In this document: piece after piece, positions 25,103 to 34,724 of the stretch
Position numbering within the stretch: position 1 is the first letter of the stretch
Layout of the letters: the number at the start of each line of letters is the position of its first letter
NCBI GenBank assembly: GCA_019359015.1
Contig: JAHHID010000034.1
Span: forward strand, 1-64,000
DNA: 64,000 nt
Source of the DNA: Spirirestis rafaelensis WJT71-NPBG6
GTDB lineage: Bacteria > Cyanobacteriota > Cyanobacteriia > Cyanobacteriales > Nostocaceae
Direction of reading: 5' to 3'
Translations under genes and position numbers: made by a program
Notes under the pieces: generated by a model
Database searches by the model: none
What the model was told of the DNA's origin: nothing
The model's input: only the letters and a program-made list of their open reading frames with translations

Positions 25103-25519
25103 ATGGCTAAACAGAAAAAAATTGAACCCCTAGTCGGTCAAGAACTGCTCCATAAAGTCAAAGAGCTAGAGAATGTAAGCAAGGAAGACAAAGCTAAGAA
25201 GTGTGGCTACTACACCGTTACCAAAAACGGTATAGAGCGCGTCAATATGATGAAGTTCTTAAATGCCCTAATTGATGCTGAAGGCATTCAGTTGGACAGC
25301 GCTCCCAGTGCGAATGGGCGTGGTGGACGTAGTGCTAGTTATAGAATTAGCGTGCAGTCTAATGGTAATTTGCTGATAGGATCGGCGTACACAAAACAGA
25401 TGGGTCTGAAAGCCGGAGATGAGTTTCTAATTACTTTAGGCAAAAAGCACATTCGTCTGCGACAAGTAGACGCAGACGAAAAAGAAGGTGCTGATGTACT
25501 CGAAGAAGCTACAGCTTAA
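25103..25519 (+). CDS. Cyanobacterial AbrB-type transcriptional regulator (cyAbrB)
   Basis: The 138-residue product begins MAKQKKIEPLVGQELLHKV. The N-terminal half has AKKCGYYTVTKNGIERVNMMKFLNAL, and the C-terminal half is the AbrB-like DNA-binding segment SYRISVQSNGNLLIGSAYTKQMGLKAGDEF. CyAbrBs are cyanobacteria-specific and carry the AbrB domain at the C-terminus, unlike Bacillus AbrB. They control nitrogen and carbon metabolism and, in Anabaena, heterocyst-related genes. I start at the ATG; a TTG directly precedes it. Which of the two cyAbrB paralogues it is cannot be settled here. Confidence 0.92.
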   Translation: MAKQKKIEPLVGQELLHKVKELENVSKEDKAKKCGYYTVTKNGIERVNMMKFLNALIDAEGIQLDSAPSANGRGGRSASYRISVQSNGNLLIGSAYTKQMGLKAGDEFLITLGKKHIRLRQVDADEKEGADVLEEATA

Positions 25520-25596
25520 TAAGTAGTCAAGAGTTAATAATCAATAGTCAAAAGTCTATAGTCGATGTTTTTTGACTGTTGACTATTGACTATTGA

Positions 25597-27495
25597 CTAC
25601 TGACGAATAGCTAGACCAGTTTTTTGCATTACTGGTAAATAGTGGTGAATTGCTTTGCGCGTTACTGCTAAATTGCACGTTAAAGCGATTTGCTCTTTTT
25701 GTAGTAAACCTAAAATGCGTTCGTGGTTGTCTCGTGCTACCACAGGTAACTGTTGTAAACCTCGAACAGACATTCGGTCTAATGCCTCAGATAAAGGTTC
25801 ATCGCAGTAAGCATAAACAATTTCTGTAGTACAAATTTCCATAAGACTTTGATTGGATATTTGCGCCTGGATTTCGCCTTGTAAATTTGGGTATTCCAAA
25901 ACAGAAAGAGCGCGGTTAATATTTTCTAGAGAAAGGATACCAACTAATCGCTCTGCCTCATCAATTACTAAAGCACAAGATTGGCGATCGCGTGTCATTT
26001 CCAAAGCTGCCTCTAACACCTTCATAGTTAACGGCAGCTTTTTTGGACATGAAACCATAGCATCTTCTACCAAAATTGAAGAGAGTATTTCTGCTTTTTC
26101 ATCTTTCAATTCCGCAAGACCGATTTGCTGTAAATTTGAATTAGAGTTGAAAGTTGGCTTCATCCGCTCCACTAACCAAAAACTCAAACCCACCGCCGCC
26201 ATCAAGGGTAAAACAATGCGATAGTCTCGCGTTAATTCAAACAATAATAAAATTGATGTTAACGGCGCTCTGACACTTGCAGCCAAAACTGCCGCCATTC
26301 CCACCATTGCGTATGCTGGAGGAGCCGCCATTTGTGCGGCGATTCCTGGAATTAGCAAAGCCAAAATTTTCGCGTAAGCTGCTCCAAAAGAAGCACCTAA
26401 AAACATTGCTGGGGCAAACACCCCACCAACAAAACCACTACCAGCACTAATTGCTGTCATCAGCAGTTTGACTATTAGCAGTACAACCAAAAGTGAAAGC
26501 GAAAACTTCACATCTTGAAGCATCGCTTCCACAGTTCCATAACCGATACCCAAAATTTGGGGTAATTGTAAAGCTACAATACCAACTAAAGCACCGCCAA
26601 TAATTGGATGAATTGGCTGGGGAATGCGTCCCAAAAATTCAAAACCGGGAACTTTCCCCTCAAAACACGCTTTCGCCAAATGAATTGACTGGGTATAAGT
26701 CAAAGAGACTAAACTTGCTCCCAAACCCAAGCCAAGATAAAGTGGTAATTCTAGAGGACTAATGACTTGATAAACAGGTAAAGCAAAAGCGGGTTGTGTT
26801 CCTAAACCAATTTGAGCAATCAACGCAGCTACCACCGCTGCTAACAGCACCACACTGACGGCAGAACTAGCGAAAGATGTCGCACCTAATACCACCTCTA
26901 AAGCAAAAAACACACCAGCTATCGGCGCATTGAAGCCCGCAGCCAAGCCAGCCGCAGCCCCAGCAGCCAAAAGCAAGCGCTGTCGCTCTTGAGAGACTTG
27001 CATCACTTGAGACATCAACATCCCCAAATTTGCGCCAACTTCCACACTCGGTCCTTCGGGTCCGAGGGAAGCACCACTTCCTAAAGAAACAGAAGCCGCT
27101 AACATCTTGGTTACTGGTCGTAGTTGTCGCGTAACTTCTGTTCCTTGGGAGGCGATGAGAGTTGAAAGCCCAGGTCCAAAGTCTTGAGTGCGCCAGCGCA
27201 TCAAGCCGACAATTAAGCCCCCAAGAATCGGAACACAGGCTAAAGTCCAAGCACCCCAATGAGCGATCGCGCCCATGAAATTTTCCAGCATCAGGCGGTG
27301 AATTAGCTCAATCAAATAGTGAAACGTGACGATACCCATACCTGTGCCGCCACCAATTAGCACCGCTAAAAAGAGCACAACAGTTTCTGGAGATGGTTGA
27401 AAACGATTAACTAGGCGAGTTAAGCGCAGGGAAAAAGTAGGAAAGGCAGGTTGTTCCGTTACCTTCCTAAGTTCAGCGGGAGGCAGGAGAGTCAT
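25597..27495 (-). CDS. ClC-family chloride channel/antiporter with CBS domains
   Basis: The 632-residue product has the ClC core with GSGAS at 139-143, GPEGP at 145-149 (gating Glu147), AAGLAAGFNAPIAGVFFALE and GGVFAPAMFLGA. A CBS pair follows at about 480-605. The second residue of the GxEGP motif is Pro rather than the common Lys/Arg. Membrane protein moving chloride, or exchanging it for protons. CBS domains usually bind adenine nucleotides and gate transport. Convergent with cyAbrB. Confidence 0.92.
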   Translation of the reverse strand: MTLLPPAELRKVTEQPAFPTFSLRLTRLVNRFQPSPETVVLFLAVLIGGGTGMGIVTFHYLIELIHRLMLENFMGAIAHWGAWTLACVPILGGLIVGLMRWRTQDFGPGLSTLIASQGTEVTRQLRPVTKMLAASVSLGSGASLGPEGPSVEVGANLGMLMSQVMQVSQERQRLLLAAGAAAGLAAGFNAPIAGVFFALEVVLGATSFASSAVSVVLLAAVVAALIAQIGLGTQPAFALPVYQVISPLELPLYLGLGLGASLVSLTYTQSIHLAKACFEGKVPGFEFLGRIPQPIHPIIGGALVGIVALQLPQILGIGYGTVEAMLQDVKFSLSLLVVLLIVKLLMTAISAGSGFVGGVFAPAMFLGASFGAAYAKILALLIPGIAAQMAAPPAYAMVGMAAVLAASVRAPLTSILLLFELTRDYRIVLPLMAAVGLSFWLVERMKPTFNSNSNLQQIGLAELKDEKAEILSSILVEDAMVSCPKKLPLTMKVLEAALEMTRDRQSCALVIDEAERLVGILSLENINRALSVLEYPNLQGEIQAQISNQSLMEICTTEIVYAYCDEPLSEALDRMSVRGLQQLPVVARDNHERILGLLQKEQIALTCNLAVTRKAIHHYLPVMQKTGLAIRQ

Positions 27496-28043
27496 TGATA
27501 GGGGGGGTAAATGTAAGAAAAAAATTAAATTTTTATGTGTTAATTCTTATTGTGAAGCATTCTTTATCATCTAGACAAGTAAAGAGTTTGTGTGTTAATT
27601 GCTTAGTTTTTTTGCTTCCTTTACAAAGCTTTCGTAAAAAATTGCCACTTATTCATACTTTTATAGGGATAATGGTTGAATGGAAGAGAATTAATGGTCA
27701 ATGGTGAGCGGTAGGGTGCGAGGAAGGCGCAGACTCTATTCTCTGCATAGAAAATATAGTACCTGTAAGCTCAGGACGCACACCCACGCGAGCGGCAACT
27801 AGAAGTCATAACTACTCAAATGTAGCTATACTCGTGTTGCAGCTAGAAGTTTTGAGCAGTTGCCACTCGAAACTTCAGAACTTAAGCCATGCTTAGTAAA
27901 ATAAGCATCCCGCTTGTCGTATAAATACTTGATGTGTGATTCATGATTTATGTCAAACCACAGTCAGTAATTTACAACCCTGTTCGGGAATTCAATATAG
28001 CTATTCTTATAGAGCGAGTAAGTGGACTAAGCGGACAAGGTAG
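27496..28043. other. Intergenic region, no gene recognised
   Basis: This 548-base spacer contains an imperfect inverted repeat near 27795-27870 (gcggcaactagaag ... gttgccactcgaa). A 70-codon open frame at 27495-27707 lacks protein-like features. No RNA family recognised. Confidence 0.4.
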
Positions 28044-28421
28044 ATGAATACACACACCTTTGATAATCATTATGTTACTTGCCCAATTTGCCGGAGAAAT
28101 GCAACGCCAAAGCCAGTTAAGACGTGCATTGGGTTATTTACCTGTCCTTATTGCCAGGAACGCCTAGTAGTTTGTCAAAGCGGTCACTACGTCCGTGATC
28201 CTTTTATCTTGAGACAGATGATAATCTCATCATCACTACGTCGTCAAAGCAGTCCTTTAGCTAGAATTATACGAGATTTTATCGTTCTGAAGCGTCCTTT
28301 GCTAGCTTTAGCTGTAGGAAGTGCTATTTTTTTAGGGATGATTGGTATCACTCAGCAAAAGACCTCTGATTCCGATTCCCAAATTCTTCCAAGAACAGAG
28401 AAGGTGGAGAATAGGGAATAG
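28044..28421 (+). CDS. Zinc-ribbon-like single-pass membrane protein, unknown
   Basis: The 125-residue product has cysteine pairs CPIC (13-16) and CPYC (34-37) plus Cys28 and Cys44, suggesting a treble-clef or zinc-ribbon N-terminal domain. A basic linker and one membrane helix near residues 84-103 follow. GHYVRDPF follows the last Cys. It could be a membrane-tethered zinc-binding regulator; no family was recognised. The C-terminal tail ends in a repeat-rich spacer, so the exact stop may have shifted through repeat slippage. Confidence 0.6.
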   Translation: MNTHTFDNHYVTCPICRRNATPKPVKTCIGLFTCPYCQERLVVCQSGHYVRDPFILRQMIISSSLRRQSSPLARIIRDFIVLKRPLLALAVGSAIFLGMIGITQQKTSDSDSQILPRTEKVENRE

Positions 28422-28548
28422 GGAATAGGGCAATGGGCATGGGGCATGGGGCATGGGGACTTGAAGAGGGGAGAGGGGAAAAGGGAAAAGGGACTCATGG
28501 GAAAAGCCCGATGCCCGATGCCCATTGCCCAATGCCCAATTCCCCTAT
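28416..28548. repeat. STRR-like arrays (gggaata, ggggcat, gatgccc)
   Basis: Tandem gggaata and ggggcat units lie at about 28418-28458 and cgatgcc/gcccaat units at about 28508-28545. They form roughly complementary halves between two convergent genes, able to fold as a long imperfect hairpin. Confidence 0.75.
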
Positions 28549-30162
28549 TCAATATGTGTCTTTTGTAATCAGTGTTAAACCTTCGGTTTGGTCAATTCGC
28601 TTCACTGATTCTAAATGGAGATTTTTTAGAGCAGATGCATCGAGTAAAAAGTAGGGTTGCTCGTTGTATTGCCAATAATATTGTAGTTCAGCACCAGAAG
28701 CGGGAATAATGTTGCGATCGCTATAAAAATTCAACGACGGGCGATTATACGGAAAAGATGTATAAATCTTCCTAACTGTGGGTTTTGCTCGCTGAATCAT
28801 CATAGCGACTGGTTTAACAGGATAAGCTTCTTCTAATTCCCAAACCCAATAGTTTGATTTCATCAACAGCAGCAGCGAAATATAACTTCCCCAAAACAAA
28901 ATCTTCAGAAATTGTCCGTCTCCTCGCTCTGCTAAAATAGCGGCTAGAGCCATAGTTATAGCTACGGCAGCAAAAATCATCTGTAAGTCAGATTTACCTG
29001 TTGTGCCCCAACTGTAATAAATGCTGCCAGCAGAAGCTACTACAGCCAACAATGAAAAACTAGCTACCCAAGCGCGCGGATAAGATGACTGTAAAGATCG
29101 ATTTTCTGTCTCTGCCAGCAGCGCACCAAAAGCTAAAGCTAAACTGGGGTAAATCGGAAAGACGTACCAGGGTAGTTTGGTTCCCATGACGGAAATAGCT
29201 AGCAGGTAAACAGCACTCCACACCAGCACGAGTTTTGCCCAGCTAAGATTGCGATTTTCCCAAATTAAGCGTAACGCTTGCGGCAAAAACATCAGCCAGG
29301 GCCATGCGTACTTTAAAATTTCTAACAGATAGTACCAGGGTGGTCCAGAATGATTCTCAACATTTGTGCCAATGCGGTTGAGGGATTGACCGATAATACC
29401 AATACGGGCGAAACTTTCACCATAATGTATCCATTGGGAACCATACCAGAAAATTATCGGTATACTGCCAATGGTGATGGCTGTCCACATATACCAACTC
29501 GTGAGAAGTCGTGGGGTATCCCACAGAAGAAATAAAAATGCGATCGCTCCTAATAATATGCCTAACATGCCTTTAGTTAGACAAATTAAGCCAAAACCGA
29601 TGCCGATACCCAGACAGTAACGTAAATCTCGACGCGATCGCAATACACACAACATCATCACCATAAAAAAGCAGATTACGGCACCATCTAACATTGCCAA
29701 GCGTCCATGACGCACTACCGGCAACATCGTTAGATAAATCAAAGCACTGTAAATCGCTGCCCAACGTTGGCGAAATATCTCTCGACCAATGCAATACAAC
29801 AAAGGTACAGAAATAGCTGTTAACATTGCTCCTGGTAAGCGCGTAGTCCACTCATTCACACCCAATAGCGAATAAGTCCAGGCAATTAGCAAATGCATCA
29901 GCGGTGGCTTATTGTGATATGGTACACCTCCTAGCATCGGATAAAGCCAACGCATTGAACCGGCGGGAGCACGCCAAATTTCACGGGCAACTTGTGCCAC
30001 AGTACCTTCATCCCAATCTCGCAGTGGCAATTCCCCAAGATTTATGCTAAATAGCAACACCGCTGCCAACAACAGCACTATCACCCATCCCCAATCAATC
30101 CTTTTCTCAACCACGCGATATTGTTTTTCTAGACGACTCCAAGTAAAGCTTCCTTCTTGCAT
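28549..30162 (-). CDS. GT39/ArnT-like membrane glycosyltransferase
   Basis: The 537-residue polytopic protein has the PMT/ArnT N-terminal signature: LRDWDEGTVAQVAREI, with the catalytic Asp-Glu in the first periplasmic loop, and HNKPPLMHLLIAW. RHGRLAMLDG and about a dozen membrane helices follow. Such enzymes move sugars from polyprenyl-phosphate carriers to lipid or protein acceptors on the outer face of the inner membrane. The acceptor is not evident from the neighbours. Confidence 0.88.
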   Translation of the reverse strand: MQEGSFTWSRLEKQYRVVEKRIDWGWVIVLLLAAVLLFSINLGELPLRDWDEGTVAQVAREIWRAPAGSMRWLYPMLGGVPYHNKPPLMHLLIAWTYSLLGVNEWTTRLPGAMLTAISVPLLYCIGREIFRQRWAAIYSALIYLTMLPVVRHGRLAMLDGAVICFFMVMMLCVLRSRRDLRYCLGIGIGFGLICLTKGMLGILLGAIAFLFLLWDTPRLLTSWYMWTAITIGSIPIIFWYGSQWIHYGESFARIGIIGQSLNRIGTNVENHSGPPWYYLLEILKYAWPWLMFLPQALRLIWENRNLSWAKLVLVWSAVYLLAISVMGTKLPWYVFPIYPSLALAFGALLAETENRSLQSSYPRAWVASFSLLAVVASAGSIYYSWGTTGKSDLQMIFAAVAITMALAAILAERGDGQFLKILFWGSYISLLLLMKSNYWVWELEEAYPVKPVAMMIQRAKPTVRKIYTSFPYNRPSLNFYSDRNIIPASGAELQYYWQYNEQPYFLLDASALKNLHLESVKRIDQTEGLTLITKDTY

Positions 30163-30425
30163 AATCTAGGATAATAAGTATGAAAAGCACACTTCGATTA
30201 CACTCCAGACGTTTTGGAGTCTCCAATGTTGCAAATACGTAACAATCACAGCCGCATGAATAATTCCTAGATTTAAAATTAGCTCAAATTTTGGCGTTCG
30301 GGAATAATCTTTTTTAATATTTTCTTCTCATAATTATTTTTTAAATTATTTAACAAATATTTCCCGAAAAAACTGATACCCATAATACAATACACAATAT
30401 TCTACCGCTATTGGAGAGTCTATCA
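30163..30425. other. AT-rich divergent intergenic region
   Basis: This 263-base region separates the GT39 gene from a divergent membrane protein gene. A ribosome site (ttggag at 30411-30416) precedes the ATG at 30426 and supports that start. Confidence 0.5.
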
Positions 30426-32042
30426 ATGAATCTACCTGTTATTTTCGACTTGGCGTTAGGTTTAGTATTTACTTACTTAATATTAAGTTTATTAGCCTCA
30501 GAAATTCAAGAACTGATTGCCACTGTCTTGCAATGGCGGGCTGAACACCTAAAAAAATCAGTTGAAATATTTTTAGCTGGTGATGTTCTGGACTCAGAAG
30601 ATCAAAATGTGATTGAACTAGCTAATAATATTTATTCTCATCCTTTAGTAAAAAATATTAACCAAGAAGCTAAAGGATTTCTTGTCACCTTACCGCGCAG
30701 ACTTACTTGGGGAATTGGCTCATTATATCGTTCAGTAAAAACAGCGCGACCAGGAGGTGATCAAGAAGAAACTATTTTTGGAGAGAGGAAACGTAGCGGT
30801 CCTTCTTACATTCCTTCAGAGATATTTGCGACTACGCTAATGGAAACCTTGCAATTACCGACGCTGGTTCAGACATTAACTGAATCCAGATTAGAAAAAT
30901 TTAAGAATGCCCAATTAGCTAAAATAGAACAAGTTTTAGTCGAATTGCAACAACAGGCAAATGAGGATGAACCTTCGGCTCCCTTCATTAATACTATGTT
31001 TCAGCAATATGCAGAAACTCAAGCCGATTTTGAACAAATAACTTGGAATTTTCAAAATCAAAAAGCTGACTTGAAGACTAGTGTTACTCGTTTGGCAGAA
31101 AGTCTGGATAGATATATAGAAGTTTTTCAGACCGAGATGCCGAAACAGGATGTATTTGACAAAGCATTGCGAAAAATAAAATTTGTTAAAAAAGATATTT
31201 TTGCAGATATAGAACAGGCAATTTTGTCAGGAGGTTTACGACCTAATCTCAATGAAGTTGTCGAATCTGTTAGAAGAGATAGTGCTATTTACAACGAAAT
31301 TAAAGAAGCCGTAAAAGATAAAGAAAGCGCCACACATCAAGGATTTATAAATATAGCTGAAAGTATAGATTTAATTGAAAAACTGCCGAAATCTGTTGTA
31401 GAAAATCTTACTGTTTTAGGAAAACGTGCCCAATCAAGGATTCAAACTACAGAAGAAGGTATTCATACGTTACAAAAAGAAATTGAACGCACGTTTGATA
31501 GCTCAATGGAAAGAGCTTCTGGAGTTTATAAACGCAATGCTAAAGGAGTAGCGATTATGCTCGGCTTAAGTCTTGCTATCATCGCTAATGCGGATGCATT
31601 TCACATGATTAGTAGACTATCAAAAGATTCGGCTTTGCGAGAAACAATTACTAATAATGCTGGGGAAATATTACTGAAAAATCAAAATAATCAGGCGTTC
31701 GCCAATCCAAATTCTCAGGGAGAACCAGATAATAGTGCAACCCTAGATGTAATAAGAGAGCAAGCTGATAGGGCTTTAGACAATGTTGCTTTACCGATTG
31801 GGTGGTCTGATGTTAACTTAAATCAGCAAATTGCCTGGACACCTAACAAAAACCAGAGTTTCCCTTTTTTGAGAATTTTATATATGATTCCTGGTTGGAT
31901 TTTCAGTGGTATTGCTATTGGTATGGGTGCGCCATTTTGGTTCGATTTACTTGGTAAATTTGTGAATGTGCGTAATGTAGGTAGACGACCTGCATCTTAT
32001 TCTAGAAGTCAAGTTGATAATGATGAAAATGTAGGAGGGTGA
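30426..32042 (+). CDS. Large membrane protein with N- and C-terminal helices, unknown
   Basis: The 538-residue product begins MNLPVIFDLALGLVFTYLIL, with a first membrane helix near residues 5-27 directly followed by SEIQELIATVLQWRAEHLKK. A long charged, helical cytosolic region (about 30-370) follows. C-terminal helices lie near AIMLGLSLAIIANADAF and near LYMIPGWIFSGIAIGMG before PFWFDLLGKFVNVRN. Proteins with the same N-terminal and C-terminal phrases occur in many bacteria without known function. The ATG at 30426 has ggag 10 bases upstream, whereas the TTG at 30411 overlaps that site. Confidence 0.72.
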   Translation: MNLPVIFDLALGLVFTYLILSLLASEIQELIATVLQWRAEHLKKSVEIFLAGDVLDSEDQNVIELANNIYSHPLVKNINQEAKGFLVTLPRRLTWGIGSLYRSVKTARPGGDQEETIFGERKRSGPSYIPSEIFATTLMETLQLPTLVQTLTESRLEKFKNAQLAKIEQVLVELQQQANEDEPSAPFINTMFQQYAETQADFEQITWNFQNQKADLKTSVTRLAESLDRYIEVFQTEMPKQDVFDKALRKIKFVKKDIFADIEQAILSGGLRPNLNEVVESVRRDSAIYNEIKEAVKDKESATHQGFINIAESIDLIEKLPKSVVENLTVLGKRAQSRIQTTEEGIHTLQKEIERTFDSSMERASGVYKRNAKGVAIMLGLSLAIIANADAFHMISRLSKDSALRETITNNAGEILLKNQNNQAFANPNSQGEPDNSATLDVIREQADRALDNVALPIGWSDVNLNQQIAWTPNKNQSFPFLRILYMIPGWIFSGIAIGMGAPFWFDLLGKFVNVRNVGRRPASYSRSQVDNDENVGG

Positions 32043-32180
32043 GAAAAAGTGAGGAGAACGGAGTTAGGAGTCAATCCTTGAAAAACAGAAGATTGAAAAT
32101 GCTCCACCTTATACTAATATTTATCCACATATACGCACATAATTCTCCTAAATTCTGGCTCCTGACTCCTGAATTCTTCG

Positions 32181-33473
32181 TTAAAAAATAAATATAATTT
32201 GCAATTGCCAATTTTTATCGTGGCGAATAATCTCAATTTGGCGAATGAATTCTCGTAGGTAAAATCGTCGCTCCGCTTCTGATAAGTCTAACCAAAATTG
32301 GGGAATTGAAACAGCTTGAGCAACAGAACGCAAGTTCACTGGTGGGAGTGTTGCTAGCTTTGCTTGGAGTGCAGAAATTTCTGTGCGGAGTTTGTATGCT
32401 CTTAATTTTGCTGTTTCTACATCTAAAATTCCAGTTTCCACTAAGGTGGGTAGCTGTTCGAGTATTTCTTGCTGGCGATCGCTCTTTTCTCCTAAACTAT
32501 TCTTAACCGCATCTAATTGGGGAAAATTCATCTTAGCTACTGCATTGGGTAAGTCACGACAAACCGCTTCAATTGTCTTTTCCAAAATTTGTGCGTAGGG
32601 AATAGCGCGGCATTTTGGGCTTTTAGTGCAGCTAATTGGACGTAAATAAAGATACTCTTTATCTTGGTTACGCTGAGTCACACGGGTAACTGTCATATGT
32701 GATTGACACTCGCCACAAATAACCAAACCGGCTAGAGAACGCGGTGCGCTTGCAGTTCGAGATGGCAAACGGCTGTTACGGCGTAAAAGTCGATCAACTT
32801 GCGCTGCTTCCTCCTTAGTAACAATTGGCACATGTGTACTAGCAATTATTTCCCCGTTCTGATAAGCGGTATCGCCGCGATATACTGGGTTTGTCAGCCA
32901 GCGTCGCCCAGTAGTGACAGAGATTTTCTTAGCATATTTTTTCGCCAGATAACGTACTGCTCCCCGTAGAGAACCATAAAGCAGAAAGTTATCAAAAAAA
33001 TCCTTGACTACTGGCGAAGTACTACGGTCAATGATGTATTTACCGTTACCTCTGCGGTAGCCATAGGGTGCTTTGCCTGGTGGTGGCGCAGCATCCAAAC
33101 GATTGCGGGCGTGTCCTTGGCGGATGCGACGGCTGCGTTGCTGGCGCTGAATTTCGTGTAATAATTTGAATAAGTCAACACGGAAATGGGGAGTTTCTGA
33201 AGAGTAAGCTTGTTCAGTGGCAATTATTGCTACTCCCATCGCTTCGAGTTGCGTGACAGCATCACTTACTTGTTCTACAGTATCCCCGAATTCCTCTAAT
33301 CGGCGAATGAGCAGATAATTTGCTGGTTCGGTTTGACAATCAGTGAATAATTTTTGTAACTGCGATCGCTTACCCAAATCTTCATAAACTCGATCCACCT
33401 CTGATCCCCAACTATTAGGATCGGGTGTGGCTTCCAGTAGAGGGTCAGTGTAAGTGTAAGCGATGATTTTCAT
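32181..33473 (-). CDS. Serine-recombinase homologue with degenerate catalytic domain
   Basis: The 430-residue product has the large serine recombinase layout: an N-terminal resolvase-like domain (about 1-130), a Recombinase domain (PPGKAPYGYRRGNGKYIID ... NPVYRGDTAYQNGEII), a zinc ribbon (CGEC ... CTKSPKC) and a C-terminal coiled coil. The usual Y-x-R-V-S active site is replaced by AYTYTDP. The L-D-R-L-G-R motif reads LEEFGDT, so the nucleophile serine and key arginines appear absent. I start at MKIIAYTY; the longer frame to 33506 runs into an aaaattc repeat. It is stand-alone, with no cargo genes or att repeats seen. A DNA-binding role without recombination is plausible. Confidence 0.8.
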   Translation of the reverse strand: MKIIAYTYTDPLLEATPDPNSWGSEVDRVYEDLGKRSQLQKLFTDCQTEPANYLLIRRLEEFGDTVEQVSDAVTQLEAMGVAIIATEQAYSSETPHFRVDLFKLLHEIQRQQRSRRIRQGHARNRLDAAPPPGKAPYGYRRGNGKYIIDRSTSPVVKDFFDNFLLYGSLRGAVRYLAKKYAKKISVTTGRRWLTNPVYRGDTAYQNGEIIASTHVPIVTKEEAAQVDRLLRRNSRLPSRTASAPRSLAGLVICGECQSHMTVTRVTQRNQDKEYLYLRPISCTKSPKCRAIPYAQILEKTIEAVCRDLPNAVAKMNFPQLDAVKNSLGEKSDRQQEILEQLPTLVETGILDVETAKLRAYKLRTEISALQAKLATLPPVNLRSVAQAVSIPQFWLDLSEAERRFYLREFIRQIEIIRHDKNWQLQIIFIF

Positions 33474-33502
33474 AGAATTTGGAGTCAACCCCTGCGGGGA
33501 AT

Positions 33503-33528
33503 TCAAAGTTCAAAATTCAAAATTCAAA
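33503..33528. repeat. Heptamer array aaaattc
   Basis: The phrase ttcaaaattcaaaattcaaa lies just upstream of the recombinase gene. A matching array occurs at 62452-62476. Confidence 0.8.
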
Positions 33529-33745
33529 ATGAAGAATCCCCATAAATAAATAATGGTGCAAGAAACAAGGATGCCTTTTCAAGAGCGCTATGCGTCTCGG
33601 AAAAATTTTTTTTACATTTTCTATAAATAAATTCAGGGGCTTGTATCCTTTTTTTTTTGAATGCGTGAATTTTGAATTGGAGCGAAGCGATGGTCAGGAG
33701 TCAGGAGTTAGGAGTTAGGAGTCACCCCCACTCCCCCACTCCTCC

Positions 33746-34105
33746 TCACTGCTGACTCAACTCGATAATATTCCCATCTGGATCTTGGGTGAAAAGGGCG
33801 GGGCGACCGGATGCGCTGGGTTGTATAAAACAATTATGATTTAGTAGTTGCTGTTTTGCTGCATCCAAGTCGGTGACAGAGAAAGCGATATGAGGGTTGC
33901 GTCCCCATTTTTCATTTTGGTTTTCTGTGGGGACGGTGGGTGCGACTATTAGGTGAAGTTGAGATTCGCCAATTTGATACCACGCACCAGGGTATTTTAG
34001 GGAGCGATCAACTTTGGACAATCCTAATACTTTGCCATAAAAGTGTTCGGATTGTTCTAGGTTAGTGACGAGAATGGCGGTATGTAGACTTTTGGTTATT
34101 TGCAT
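33746..34105 (-). CDS. VOC (glyoxalase/bleomycin-resistance fold) family protein
   Basis: The 119-residue product has two beta-alpha-beta-beta-beta halves: HTAILVTNLEQSEHFYGKVLGL, then ESQLHLIV, NPHIAFSVTDLDAAKQQL and DPDGNIIELSQ. His8, His (LHLIV), His (PHIAF) and Glu (IIEL) are the usual metal-binding positions. It could be a glyoxalase-like lyase, dioxygenase or binding protein; the substrate is unknown. It is divergent from the next gene. Confidence 0.85.
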   Translation of the reverse strand: MQITKSLHTAILVTNLEQSEHFYGKVLGLSKVDRSLKYPGAWYQIGESQLHLIVAPTVPTENQNEKWGRNPHIAFSVTDLDAAKQQLLNHNCFIQPSASGRPALFTQDPDGNIIELSQQ

Positions 34106-34160
34106 TTTTGGTGATATGCGATCGCCTTTATTTCGATTGTGACAATCAATGAGGATAAAT

Positions 34161-34595
34161 ATGGATGCTCAATTAACAAGTAATGAAATCAATCTTGCAC
34201 GCGAGACTTTACACGATTTCGACCCCGCACAGCACGCGTTAAATAACTTAGAAAAGCATAATGGCAAATTGCAACGCTCTTTTGAGGATTTATGGGCAGA
34301 AAAAAATGGTCCACCACCGACGAAGGAGCGCAAATCACTTTGGGAAGTAACGCTGAAGGTACTACGTCAGGAACTATGCGGAGATGAAGGTTTTCGCGGT
34401 CAACTTAGTGAATATACTAAAAATCCAGGAAGTACACCTTTGCTGACAGGGTTGATAGTCTCCCTTGTGGGTGTGGCAGCGACGCATGGCTTACCGCTCG
34501 ATCCGGCGATCGCTACTATAGTTGTTTTGTATATCCTTAAAATTGGACTTAATATCTTTTGCGAATATACTGAACCGACTGCTGAGGCTGCTTGA
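34161..34595 (+). CDS. Hypothetical protein with C-terminal hydrophobic segment
   Basis: The 144-residue product starts MDAQLTSNEINLARETL. The ATG at 34161 has gagga at 34151-34155, while the upstream ATG at 34149 overlaps that site. A helical soluble region with PPTKERKSLWEVTLKVLRQEL is followed by two hydrophobic stretches, LLTGLIVSLVGVAATHGLPL and IATIVVLYILKIGLNIF. A hairpin membrane anchor is possible. No family recognised; it might be related to small helical proteins of conflict systems but I cannot support that. Confidence 0.65.
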   Translation: MDAQLTSNEINLARETLHDFDPAQHALNNLEKHNGKLQRSFEDLWAEKNGPPPTKERKSLWEVTLKVLRQELCGDEGFRGQLSEYTKNPGSTPLLTGLIVSLVGVAATHGLPLDPAIATIVVLYILKIGLNIFCEYTEPTAEAA

Positions 34596-34652
34596 TATCT
34601 AAGTGAAATAACATCATGCAGCTTATCATCATTAATCAAAACCCCATAAACG

Positions 34653-34684
34653 TTGTAGAGACGTTACATGTAACGTCTCTACAA
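34653..34684. repeat. 32-bp perfect palindrome of the gtagagacg family
   Basis: The halves ttgtagagacgttaca and tgtaacgtctctacaa form a perfect palindrome. A relative built on gtagagacgcgatt lies at 53969-53996. Such elements are frequent in Nostocales intergenic DNA. No T-run follows, so terminator activity is uncertain. Confidence 0.85.
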
Positions 34685-34724
34685 TATCAAATATGTAATG
34701 TATTACCGTTGAAACAAAATGCGA

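Noticed and set aside
27495-27707. 70-codon frame upstream of the zinc-ribbon gene
   Set aside because: AT-rich, no ribosome site, overlaps the ClC promoter area.
32181-33506. Integrative element carried by the serine recombinase
   Set aside because: No attachment-site duplication, cargo genes or tRNA target were seen, and catalytic residues are missing.
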